Shown: positions 41,385-54,057 of the stretch, piece by piece | Numbering within the stretch: the first letter of the stretch is position 1 | Layout of the letters: each line of letters begins with the position of its first letter | Assembly (NCBI GenBank): GCA_036852015.1 | Contig: JAANDG010000105.1 | Location: forward strand, 248,001-312,000 | Direction of reading: 5' to 3' | Length of the DNA: 64,000 nt | Origin: Pelodera strongyloides | Lineage: Eukaryota > Nematoda > Chromadorea > Rhabditida > Rhabditidae | Notes under the pieces: generated by a model | What the model saw: the letters and a program-made list of their open reading frames with translations, nothing else | What the model was told of the DNA's origin: nothing | The model's database searches: none | Position numbers and translations under genes: made by a program

Positions 41385-42102
41385 GTCAGGAATAAGCATT
41401 CGTCGTGATTTTGTGTCCTTTAACTATTTTTCTATGTAGTCACAATCGACTAAAAAAGCAACATCACATTCGAGTAAACAATGAGTTTCTAATAACAAGG
41501 TGGTTTCTGCGATAGTGTTGAGGTGCAATATTGAGACGGTATGGTAAGACCTTGTAGCGGGGGTAGATGATTACAGACCAATGTATTGTAAGGCAGTGAC
41601 AGTCGAATGTCTTCCAGGCATACCTTTCCCCCAACTGGATATAATGAGCGGACCCATGTAATTAACACATTAGCCGACCCTCAACAAAAATCACAAATGA
41701 CACGAGGCACATACGGTCAACTCATGTAGTAAATACCACAGGGAAAATAAAGCACTCCACTCGATCATTGTTTGGTTGGAATATTGGACAAATAAAAGAG
41801 CTAAAAGGAATACCAGGTGTGGATGGATGAAACCTGCTGACTTCAGTAGTTGCCAGGTGTTCTCAACCACGAATTTCGCAGAAAGTATTACGTGTGTATG
41901 CTTTGTGAATCGCCATAGAACCTTCCGGCTCGAAAAGTAACAAAAAACGCGGTTGTGAGTCTCGGCAACTCAATGACCTAGTAATAGATAGACCTTTTCG
42001 ACGCGGGTCAACTTAGCTAACCTACACTGCATTCAGGCTAGTTCTAGGCTAACATCTGTCCTGCTATCCACAAGCCTAATTGCGTGAAACGCAAAAATTT
42101 AA

Positions 42103-42456
42103 AGGGATCGGCTCACCTCAAATCGTGTCTGTTTTTTCTGTTTCTTTATTTTCTATAAGGGATAATAAAAATTTGGAATACAAAAAGTAGTGTTATATTT
42201 CAATACTCACGAAGATATTAGGTGATAAAGTGGTGGATCGATCGGCCCGAAATGAAAAAGTGTTAATTGTCCCATACAAACAAGGCAGGACAATTACACT
42301 TTTTCATTTCGGGCCGATCGATCCACCACTTTATCACCTAATATCTTCGTGAGTATTGAAATATAACACTACTTTTTGTATTCCAAATTTTTAGTATCCC
42401 TTATAGAAAATAAAGAAACAGAAAAAACAGACACGATTTGAGGTGAGCCGATCCCT
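42103..42456. mobile_element. Full-length palindromic MITE with TTAA target duplication (piggyBac-like)
   Basis: A 354-bp near-perfect inverted repeat (arms about 170 bp, short centre near 42275-42290) has ends AGGGATCGGCTCACC and its complement. It is flanked on both sides by TTAA (42099-42102 and 42457-42460), the target site of piggyBac-type transposases. There is no coding capacity. Related copies lie at 34960-35211 and, heavily decayed, at 4020-4260. Confidence 0.85.
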
Positions 42457-42634
42457 TTAAGTCTTATTTAGCTACGGTACAGAAGAGAGATCGGGAGAAA
42501 TTTGTGTTTGAATGGTTAGCAGTGGTTTTTGAAGTCTAGACCGTAAATGGATGGAGAAGCGGGGTGTCATGCCGCTGAATTCATAGATATGTATAACTAA
42601 TAGGATATACCACTGGCCTAGTCAGTAGCAACAA

Positions 42635-42976
42635 ATGATCATGTACATAACCTATTTCCTATTTTATATCAGTAATCGGTGCGCTTCATACTTGACACAA
42701 ATTGAAATGAGTGAAACTATTGAGTATAACTGGGCTATACAAGCATTCGAGAAAGCGAGACCCATTTTGGAAGACAATAAGTGGTTTGCGCACACCGATA
42801 CAGCTATTGCAATAATAGGTGTGCCGAAGAAAGCGTTTGTAGTCTCGCACGACGCAAAGCTTTTACTTATAACGCAAACATTATATGGTTCCGCGCATGT
42901 GGGTCAAACAAAGGTGATACAAAAAAGCCTAAATGATACCCCCTTCTGTATGTATACAACCGATAATTACAATTAA
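42635..42976 (+). CDS. Candidate coding fragment, 113 codons, unrecognised
   Basis: From an internal ATG at 42707 the frame reads like real protein (MSETIEYNWAIQAFEKARPI, NKWFAHTDTAIAIIGVPKKA) and codons are purine-first, unlike other open frames nearby. It could end at a donor after ...GQTK (42915). No domain is recognised. There is no clear partner exon, and the upstream part is hydrophobic and AT-driven. It may be an orphan exon, a relic of a gene, or part of an old transposon. Confidence 0.25.
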   Translation: MIMYITYFLFYISNRCASYLTQIEMSETIEYNWAIQAFEKARPILEDNKWFAHTDTAIAIIGVPKKAFVVSHDAKLLLITQTLYGSAHVGQTKVIQKSLNDTPFCMYTTDNYN

Positions 42977-45900
42977 ATCATGAAATTCAAGTGCCACATG
43001 CACCTCTAACAATAACGGAAAGCCGGAAATGGATTTTTGGTGTGATCCTGTAAATGCATGTAATATTTTACCGCCCTTCTTTTTGGAAACAACTTCGAAT
43101 AAAAAGTGCAATTCAAATCCCATTTCGTCTAGTGTTTGCGAGTCAAAATGCAGAAAAAAAGCTTGCTCATAGCTTGCTCATACAATGGTAAAACCACTTG
43201 GTTGCAATATCTAAAGATGTAAGGTTTCAACTCACAATACAAAAAAATGTGAAAGTGAGAGTGTTTGCTCCTTCCACTTATATAGACACATGCATCTCTT
43301 TAACTATGCGAGAACCCAGAACAGTCTCAGTTTATAGGCAAAAGTGTGCAATTATAGACTTGAGACTAGCGACTCACAAAAAAAGCGGTGTTCCCGAGAA
43401 AAACCAAATCAAAACAATACAAATAGGTATTCACTAATTTCTCTGCATAAAGCTGACATAAAGTGTATACATAGTTAAGCAAACGTTCAGGCAGTATACA
43501 CCCAACACTTTCTTTGATAACAACTAATAACTAAGGTTACAAATAAATATTTCACCCAAACCTGATGCCTGGATAAATATGCCAACATCATAAGTCGGAT
43601 TAAATTTTCTACTGCGATAAGAGAACTTGGACGTTAATTTTATGGGGTTTCCACGTATCCCAAAAATACGGTGTGATTCTGTCAATATTACCGTGTTTCT
43701 GTACGAAACTTGCATATATAATATGAGAAATTAAAAAAAAATTAACGTGTAGTTCCAAAATACTGTAAATTTTAACCACACTTGGAAACCCCATAAATAA
43801 ACGTGAATTGAAGGCAATTGCACGTCCCCCGAGGTGTCAATTCGTTTGGTGCCGACGTTTATTGAAACAAGTTAAAGGCGAGCTATTGATCATAAGTAGT
43901 GTTTTGTCATTTGATAAGTGTGACTCTTCTTACCACATATTTCCAATTTAACTGATTTAAGTTGCAGTGCTTTTTTCTTGATATTTTACCATTAATTTGC
44001 GTATGCTTGACAACTCCCGTAGTATTATTTACACAAGTTATTTGCTTCTTTGTTGGGAAAAATAATCTGATGAGATAAATGTGGAAATAGTCACACTGGA
44101 GTAAAACCTAAACTAGGTGAGCTTTGAGCGTTAACTTATAGCCTACGTTTTATACTAGCTCCTTGAGATTATTCTGCGCGCCTTTTCAACAGACTACAAA
44201 AACAACACTATACATTTCTTAATCAAAGACTCCATTTTTAGGGAAAGACGATATCATTCAGCCTTGATATTGCTTGCTGTTTCTGAAGGATGCTTCTTGT
44301 TAAACATGCGGCACTGCCCCCCCCTTCACTATCACTCATTCGTAATTTATCAGAGGCATAGGCTGCAACACACTAACCTAAATACCATACGAATTATTCC
44401 TGCGTGTTACCGCGTTACTTTTTACAGTGCCTGTTTTCATTCCGATTGTATTTCTAATTTTTTTACAGCAGAAAATGTGGCACACATGCAAAAGTTTGCT
44501 GAAGAAAAAGAAATCCAAGGAATCCATCCCACAAATGGGTGGTTCAAAACGAAAGGTGGGTCCTTTTCAAGGATTCTACAGTAACTACCATATTATTGTT
44601 AGGTAAATTTCTGACACTAGAGTTTTGCACACTTTCCATTCTTCGTCTTTATCATCTATATAGCCTGCTAGCTATTATGTATAATAGATCTCTTCTCTAA
44701 TGTTTGGCGATTTTTGGCACCAACTGTGAGATCATAGCGCGTCTAATGTGGGCGAAGTTCGAGCAAATGGTAAGCCAATTTCAAGGCGGCTCGCCAGTGC
44801 GGTAAGGGTAGCCTTTGACAACCGCCAAAGGGCACCAATTTCCGCATGACGAGAATAGAGCGAAACCCCCAGCCACGGACACCATCAATGCACCCATTAG
44901 CACCACCCTGTAATTTGACAGAATGTGTTAGGTAATCGAGTCAGTGCAGGTGAAGGCGCCTGTCTTTAAGGACACAGCCCTTACCTCATTCTTATCGTTT
45001 ATTCGCTGACCATGAGTACTTGCGTTTCAATAGCTGGGTCAATTAATAGTTGGCGCCCTAGTGTGCTTATAAGTTGTTTATATTATGAAACCTAGTATTT
45101 TATGCTAGTTAGATTCTGAAGTATTCCTTGGAAAAACAATAGCTTATTTGTGTTCAAGGAACATATATCATCCGATGTCACCTGCAATGTCCCATCTTCT
45201 CTCGAGCCAACACTTGACTTTTTATAGATTCGGCTCGTTAGATCTTTCTCAAAGTAAAGTAGTGTGGACTTTGTTGACTTTCTTCTTCCATCCGTTTATA
45301 GATGTTCCCACGACGGCCGCAAGGATGACTCAGAATCAGTTTATTTCGCTCGCACTTCAATATCGTTTGAGCTGTCGCGCTCGCCCGACAACAATTCGTT
45401 GTAGTGATAAGAAAATTAATTAAAGACTATTGTTCCATATCCGATCAAAATTTATGTATTGTTGTGCGTAGCTGTGTTTTGATGTCTAATTATTTTTATT
45501 GCTGGGTTGGAAAATTACGATTTCTGAAATTTCTGTCATTAACAGTCTTTATGGGGCGTATTGTTGATAACAATTTTAGAAGTTACTCATACTTCCTGGA
45601 AGCTCGGGACAGTTGTTCCTTGATAGAAGCCCCTAATTTCCTATTGTTGATTTATTTAGTTACTTCTCCTTTAATGTTCTGTGAGAAAACTTATAGCAGC
45701 ACTTCGAATACATATATGTACAATGTGTTGCAATGCACGTTATTCTTCAGTTTTCCATTCAATACCTTTTATCACCTTTTATTGTTATTATTATTCCTGT
45801 TCTGACGTGCGATGACTCATTGGCTGAATCGACAACTGTTTGCAAATCGTTTCACTTTGTGACTAATGGATTCCTTTGGAAATTCACCCATTTCTCAGCA

Positions 45901-48900
45901 TCAGTTCCGCTAATCTCATTGATGTTAACTTGTTCGGATCGTACTTAATTTTTCTCAGTGAACCGTTTGTCCTTCAGGTTTCGTCGAAAAACTTGTGAGA
46001 TATACTTTTCACTGCTACTGTAGAAAAAAACATAATGCCTCATTTTCTTGCGTAGGTGAAATAATCTCCTAATAAGCGATAGATTATGTCCTTTTTGTGT
46101 GAAAGGCTTTACTTTTTTAGCTACCCTATAATATAACCCTATTTTTTTTTTTGATTGAGTTGGAATTTTGTACATTTCTGGTGATTCATCCTCTTTCTGT
46201 CACAGTCATCTGATTTTCTCACATAAAGGTCGATTTGACGATTGCTATATATTTTGCATAGTTTATCCAATGTAAATCAGGCGCTGGTCACAATAAGCGA
46301 CGATGATGTGATGCACTCTCACATAAAGGTCTAACTAACTATTGTGACGTGAGGATCTAACGCTTCCGCTCGACCACACCTTGATTAATTTTTATGAAAA
46401 TACTGGCATGTTGAAATGTCCCATGTTTATGGTTCCAACAAACTGCTGTTATATGCAAATTGCTGGTCGAAGACGAGTTAATGACAGCTATGTGATGTGC
46501 CCTTTGCGTGCCATTGTTTAATAGCGCATAGTAGATAGGGTCCTCATGGTGGACAACAAAAATGGACACCATTTAGAACAGCTGAGCACTTGAATGTTAG
46601 AATCTATGCATTGTAATGCCATTCAGTCGGGCCATACTTCGCATTCTTGCATTTTGAAGTTATTCTGCCATGTACAAATGGGATGGTCCAATAGATGCTA
46701 CTGCTGTCGTGGACCATGCATTGACGCTGTAGAATAAGCGGAGAGCGGCTAAATCTATCTAATTGACTAAACAATCTTATCATTAGTTTATATGACCAGA
46801 ACACCTCCCTCTCCCCCCCCCCCAAGAAAATAGTTGCAAATCACAACGAGTTTTCTTTCGTTCTTCATTTGTTACTAGATACTCTGAAACGACAAGCCAA
46901 AGAAGGGTGCAATTTGTTTTCTTTAATCCATATGTAGGCGCTTACATACCCTGTCGTTTGCAAACTATATGCCAACCATAATCCCCCACTTCGTAGTTTC
47001 CATAATGTTTCGTGGTTTTCATTTTTTTCTACGAAAATCATATGAGCCCCCTAAGACCCTTTGAGCTTGAGCGTAGCTTTCCTTGTCCCGATCCTCACTA
47101 GTCCGTCTCTAACGTTGCTAAAACTGTTCGTGTTTTCCTTAGCCTTAAAAATGTTTGGTGGCATGCAAAGGTAATCGATCACTCGGTATGTTCCAATCGC
47201 TAATACTTTCAATTTATAGAAAGTTTTCACTATTGCTTTATCAAGTAAAGAACGGTCTGCTTTTTTGAATTGTCAACTTTCTCATGCACTTGTGTATATA
47301 AAGTGGAAAAAGCGGGAATAGGCTGAGAAAACAGATCTTACTACTTCCTAGCTAGTGGATAGAGAATTTAAAAGCTAATCGACGGTTTACTCACTCAAAT
47401 GTTGAAAGTTAGATATCTTCCTGTTTGCAATTTTTTTTGTTCTTCCTCCATTATGGAAGTATGATTTTCCCTAATCATGGCATAAATCCACTCATTTGCA
47501 TATGATTGTGTCTAGAGTGGGACAAGTATAGGGTCTGATTGGCAGTCGGAAATTACGCCCAATTGAGGAGCCATTGCAGCCACCCATCTGGTACGTGTGG
47601 CGCTAGCAGACAGTGAGACAAAACACTTGATCTAACCCCCCTCCCTCCCTAATAATAACACTTCCGGTAAATGTCGATGTGTGAAACATATATGGTACAT
47701 AAAATACTTCGAACTGTGAACTGGGTATACGCACATACTAGGCCAGTGGCGCGAAATCAGGGGCCAAGCAATTACACATAAACAGACTACTTGTTTGGAA
47801 GTATAATTAACCAGCGTAAATACTCTTCATATGAGGTTGTGAAGAGCCAATGCAAAGAACTGTTAGCTTTCCACTTTTTGCTTTTTGTAGGGAGGTCCGT
47901 TTTCGCCAACAATTGTACATCTTCCAAACGGAAATCGATCGCTTAAAGTACATATAATATCCCTCAATTCATACTTATCCCCTATTACTAAACCCATTTT
48001 ATAACATTCAGTTGATTGCAGTGCTTAATAATCCAGCATGCTCCTTGTTAGCGGTTCTGGATTATTTTACCGAACAAATATGGTCTTGTTTTGTATGTAC
48101 TTTATTTTAGCAATATGTTCCACCACTTACCAGCTGCCCCGGATCTGATGGTCTTAGAACACACGAAAACACTTAAGATAAGCAGGACAAACATATATAT
48201 TGGAAACAAATGAGCGTTATGCTCCAATTATTGGTGTTCTTTGTTCGATTATCTTCTAGTAAAAGCGCCTGCGAATATAAATCAGGACGTCTCCTTATTA
48301 TGTTGTCTTATTGCAACATGCCTATTGTTTTAACCTGAGAATATGTGTATGGTTTGTCCTTTTATGTTGGAATTCCATCATTCTTGTGTTGTGCTCTGAT
48401 TTCACGGTCAATTGCTCAGCAATCATCTGAATGTGATGGCAAACCCCATTATTTTGCATTTTAAGGTGTTGATGGCACCTGCCCCCCTTCTGTATAGACT
48501 GATAATTGTACCTCATGCCCAATTAGATTGTTTGCCCTCCTTAGAGAAACAAACCCACCCTCTCAATTAATGAGGTAAATATGAGATTTCTGATCTGGAT
48601 GCGCTCCCTATCACAGTTGATTCTTATTTAGTAGTTCAAAACTAAGAAGTTCTCAACAACCTCGCCAAAATTGCCGTAAATCTCGCGTTGGCTTTTGCAT
48701 TTAAACAACGACGTTCTCACTATTGTCTAACGCTGCATTTATGTAGTGTGTTCCTTCTCTCGTTTGCGCGAAACACATTAATACAACTGTTTAACAATTC
48801 ACACACTGAGCCTTGGCGAAGTCTTTGTCTAATTGTGTGTTGTCCCTTGACCGTTTGTTCTGATTGAAATACCTGGAGCTTTTATTGTGCGAAACATGGA

Positions 48901-51900
48901 AAGATACGATATACCCATTGATCATTGTGATTCAGAATTAGTTTTATGCAATTGTAGGAGAAGATGCCTCAGTATATTGACTTTGAATTAACTGCCTTAC
49001 TTATTGCAACAACTGAGCCTTCGGTGTTTGGAATTTTACAGAAATCACAATTTCTTTCCGGGGATGGTCATGTAAACATATTTGCCCAGTTTACGGCTTT
49101 CCGGCGTGCCGTTTATGCAAATTATTTGCTTTCGCCTTATCAAACAATTGTAAGACTGTCGTGTTTGTTGCACTGGCAGCGAAATGTTATTACCATTTAA
49201 TGTGGAAACTCCATTCAGGGTATCTCGCTTCCCCTATTATATTTAGCACATGTTTGTGTGGATCCCATATAGCTGTTATTCAATAAAATAAATATTTCTG
49301 AAAATTTGCAACATTGAATAGTTAGTGTCCGGGGTTCCTAATCATGAAAGCGGACGAAACAAAGCGTCGTTATCCAATGGTTCGTCGGTTAGAATGGGGT
49401 AAAGCCAATTAGAGCACTGCCTCATTTGGCACCAAAATCGCCCGCAATCTGTTGTATGCAAATCTGCTTTTGGAAACGCGAAAATCCGATATGCCGGCTA
49501 TTCATCCACAATAACAAAGGGAACCCACATTCTGTACGCTCTCTGTACCCAAGTTTTTTCTCCACAATTTATGCTCAGAATCGAAATGGTATTCAAAAAA
49601 AAATTTCACTGGTATTTTGCGATTGGGTGAACTCTGTTACCAATATTGCTGCACACAATCATAGTTGCGTATTGTTAGCTAACAAAACTTCAATAAAAAT
49701 TGTGTGTCCTTTGAGGCGCGTCAAAAATTGCCTAGTCTTGCGTGATGGTACATCACAGTATTTGTATACCATTTACATCTGTTTGAGTAGCTAGTTTACG
49801 CCCGACAAGCGCTGGTCATTTTGATTTCTCTTACTATTCTACAATCATCCAGGACCTTGCAAGAAAACATAACGGCCGTGAATGTTGTTTGCGTTTATTA
49901 TATTTCCATTGTGCTGTGTATATATTTAATTGCACCCTCTCTCTCCATAAGTCAACGAACGTCTATCTTGGGGTTAATCAGGTCCAACAGATATTGTGAC
50001 CAGCAAACGTGACCAACTGGTGCTCCGCATTTACGGCTAGCAGATCGTTGTTCTAATTGACTCGCTTATTTGTTTATGGAGTGGTTCACTCCCCATAATA
50101 TTCTTCTACAACTGGCCCTGTTCAACAATATTGTATTTTCTTATTACTCTTTTTTTTTTGTTTTTTTTAGTGTTAAACATTTACAACTACAATTATGGAT
50201 TATATCGTACCACTTTGGTTTGGTAAAATTGTGATAAGTTTTTGGATCTAGCATCGTTTTCTTTCCACTCACGAGGAGATCCTTGAAGACAAAACTAATT
50301 TAGCCCAGTGCGTAAAAAATGCGCGTTACGCGCGTTGTTCATCACACTCACAGATAATTAGAACAAGATGTGGCATCCGACATGTCAAAAGGATAATTAG
50401 CTTTCAAAATTTTGAGTTTGGGCAAATTAAGTTTAAGTCTTCCTCAAATTCTAAGAAGGAACTTAACAACACGTAACATTTGTTTATTGACAAAAGCAAG
50501 GGTGGTTTTGTTTTGATGAGTTGTGCTTGTAGTGCTGCCAGTACAAAATAATATTTCGAGTCTTTTGTTATGCCTTGCTATAATTTAGCTTGAACATCTC
50601 AGAATGATAAGACTGTGGCTCGTGGGAAACAGTGATCGTTGATGAGATAAAAAGGGTTCGAGGTGGTACAGTGTGATTATTAGTAAAGGTCAGCGTCTCA
50701 TGAGAATGTTAAACTAAATCATTGTTCTCAATTACTTCATTTTCAAATTAACCACATAAACTTGAGGTCATTTGTTCTAGAAAATAAACTTGTAAAATGT
50801 ATGTCTGCTGCTCAAGTCTTTCTTTATCCTGAGGAGCTGTTTATGGGTTTGCCATCCAAACGTCCAAATGGTGTAAACGTTATGTACCACTGCATAACCT
50901 CCCCCTCGTACTAATTTCATTGTCTTCATCTGGGACCTTAAGACATACAAATGGCAAATGGGCCTTCCGCAACGCACATGCTCAAAATTTCTTCATAGTT
51001 CTTTTCAACATTGCTTTGCCAGAGATCCTGTTTAAATAATTACATATCTCAATACTTAACAAAAGCCCAACTTAGATACTGTGATTTCATTGCTTCATGT
51101 TTCCCCCCACTTTGAATTTTAAGCTAATAATAACAGACCTTGCCTTATTGTGATTAGGATGAATGTGATGTAAGGTTTGTAAAGCTACAACACAAACCAG
51201 GGTTATGTGTGGGACATTGAACCCTGTAGCACTCTGTTACCATTGTTTGTCCACCTTTGAAACATCCCGGGCAGAATCTCAGATGACACATGTACATATA
51301 TGTATCCTGTTATGAGGTTGTAGAGCATAGTTTTGCCATCCAGTGTAGATTTGAAGAATGAGCATCACATCTTTACAAATGACTTAATGCTCCTAACCAT
51401 TGTTAACAAACCAACTCACACAAAGTGTGAATAAACGTGTGAGCGGGCAGTTACCAATGACAATCATCGTCGTGATTGTACCAGTTTGTAAATTACTAAA
51501 CACTGAACGTGTTGTCTAGTTACTACTAATAACTTACCGGCTTGACCTCATACTTGATGCTTCCCCGGTCAGTCGGCTATTGTACTAAAGACAAACAATC
51601 CCTTGTACATAACGAAAACTCTCAACAAGATGGGCGGCATGGGGAACCAAGTTGAGACCTAGCTACCATCTTTTCCCTTTCGTTGTATTAACGTCTACGT
51701 ACAAGAAGTTTTGCTCGAACAACTATGACGAAATGTCAAAATGTTATTCAAATCTTGTGATTTCATACCCAAATTTTGTCCATTATTTCCCATCATCTTA
51801 TTGAGTTATGCACATTTTCTTTTCCTGTTTTCCAGTCTGGTTTCGTCCGGTTGAAATGGTTTATCATCTCATGATTTTCGCATGCAAATGAGCAGACCGT

Positions 51901-54039
51901 GCTTTGTACATCCACATCTCTTATCTTTTATCACTCGTCAAGATCCGCGAAAGGGGTAGGAATAATTTGCATGGCTGCTCGGCAGCGTTACTCACGATGA
52001 TATCAACTTTCTATTTTGAGACCATATCAATGGACCGGAAACCCTTATCTTGGCGCCATTGGGCAATTCTCGCCATACTTTTTGACGTGTTTGTTAAGTA
52101 GTAAAGGTATTTCCCGTTACCCTAAGAGAAGTCAGTCTGAATGAGTATTGTGTTCATCGGCGTGCATCTACCGAAATGCACTGCAATTATTGGAACATGC
52201 CACTCTATAAGCAGAACTGGCATTTCTTGCGCTGGAAGATCGTGCCTAATCTTTCTTAACATCCGTTTTGTTTTCTGTTTAATACTGTATTAACAACAAT
52301 TGACCATTTGTTTTGAACTAACACTTCCACATTCCATTCTCCTTTCCACTACAATCAACCCTTAACAGTTCATCGGACACACATACAGAATGATGTATTT
52401 GATATGCACATCTTGGGTGTCTCCCTCTCTCTGTCTCTCCCGTATGCTCCCGATTCTCCTCCCTCTCCTCTCTATTTTCTCCCGAAGAGAGAACAACTAC
52501 GGGCGTGGCCGCGCACCATTGCCACCATTTGTACACATCGCGAAGTTGAACTGTTACCTTTTATACATCACTTATTCCGGAATTTCATTCTCGGGTCGGA
52601 ACTTGCGCATTCTTTTTTTCGGGGCTGGATTTTATCATTGTTTCTTGAACAACAGCAACCTACACCAGGACGTTTTATTTTAAGTAGTTGGATGTTATAA
52701 TGGCAATCGAAACAAATTCAGGTACAGTTAGAGAGAGGAGTACCACTTTCCTACGTTCTCACTCTTTCCAAATTGTTTACATTATTTAGTCGTTTGCTGG
52801 ATGCTACTACATACTGTACATAATTACTTTCTTTAAAGGCACAAGCAATGAATAGTGAACGGGCAAATGAGACCTGCATTTATTTATCCCATGTTGATCC
52901 CCAAGTCGTTTCATTCCCTCTAAAGGCTAAATGAATTCCATTGCACAGATTTGTAATTAAAGATAATCCCATGCGCGATACTTTACTCAAAGGATGGCTT
53001 TACGTTAAAGATTCTCTTCCACTTGTCCCCTAGTTCAACAAATACCATTTTATGTTCGGAGTATTATCCATTTCATGTAGGAATAGGAAAAGTAGGTCGT
53101 CAATTTTCATGTTAATATTGTGCAAACATTCCTCAGTCAGCTTGCTTTCTTTTAGAGCGACAATCAGGGCGGCTTCGTATAGTTGTCGTAAATAAGCAAA
53201 GTCTCCGGTTTGCCTCGAAACCCCATAACCGAATATAACAACTGGGTCCTCTTTCGGGTATCCTGTGTCATCATTGGGCAGATTTATCTCCGTCTTCCGT
53301 CCCGATCAGACACACTAGAAGAGTTGAGATGTTCGCGCATAATTTCCGCACCATTGGCCCCATGGGGAAACTTCTAAGGTCCCAATCAGAACAAAAATAT
53401 GTTCTGCCTTAGCGACACATATACAGGCGCAGTAATAAGAAAAAGTCCGCCTTCATAAGAACATACAAAACCAGCCGTAAATTTATGCACAAATATGTCA
53501 GTGTGACTTCCATGAAACGTAATAATCTTTATCCTTGCTGTATGAAGGTGATTTTTACCGTACCTCCTTTCGTATGGTCAGTTTTCACATTGCTCTATTT
53601 GTTGCCTATGTCTAATGACCTTATAGGATTCTGAAGATCGGGGTTTTCTTTTTTTCGCGGATGGAGTTAATATATTTTGCATTTAAATCTCACAAATGAA
53701 AATGTGACGCATACTAAAAACCATATCAGATTATAATTCTATATTCCTGAATACAAATTGACTGTTAGCGTGTCGGCCTTTAAATACGCCCACAACAGCG
53801 CATGTCTCCTTATCAGCTCAGCTTCTTCCCACTCGAAAATATTTCTGATATATTTATTGGACGGCTTGTTGTCCACCTTTTCAAAAACGAATAGTTAAAC
53901 TCTATTTTCTCGTTTGTGGAATACCTAAGTGCTACGTTTGATCCATATGTTTGAAGTCTGTTGTTAGCAGCAATGGTCCCTTTCTCATTACTTTCTTTAA
54001 TTAAGTAATGTAAATGGAATTTAAATATGACCTTTTTAG
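42977..54039. other. 11-kb non-coding interval upstream of the SH2 adaptor gene
   Basis: No exon could be supported. Open frames of 60-133 codons (for example 45404-45805, 49426-49794) are Phe/Leu/Tyr-rich and lack splice context or motifs. The interval is enriched in the octamer ATGCAAAT/ATTTGCAT, has a CT-rich block followed by GGGCGTGGCCGCGC at about 52420-52515, and a short GC-richer block at 44.74-44.99 kb. It probably contains promoter, enhancers and perhaps untranslated first exons of the gene that starts at 54058. Confidence 0.5.
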
Positions 54040-54057
54040 ATAGGATCCTCTTCCCAT

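Noticed and set aside
45404..45805. 133-codon Phe/Leu/Tyr-rich open frame
   Set aside because: Looks membrane-like only because of T-rich DNA; no start context, no homologous motif.
46217..46331. Direct repeat TCTCACATAAAGGTC about 100 bp apart
   Set aside because: Isolated 15-bp repeat with no terminal structure; may be chance or a tiny duplication.
49426..49794. 122-codon open frame in the gene desert
   Set aside because: No motif, no splice context, AT-driven composition.
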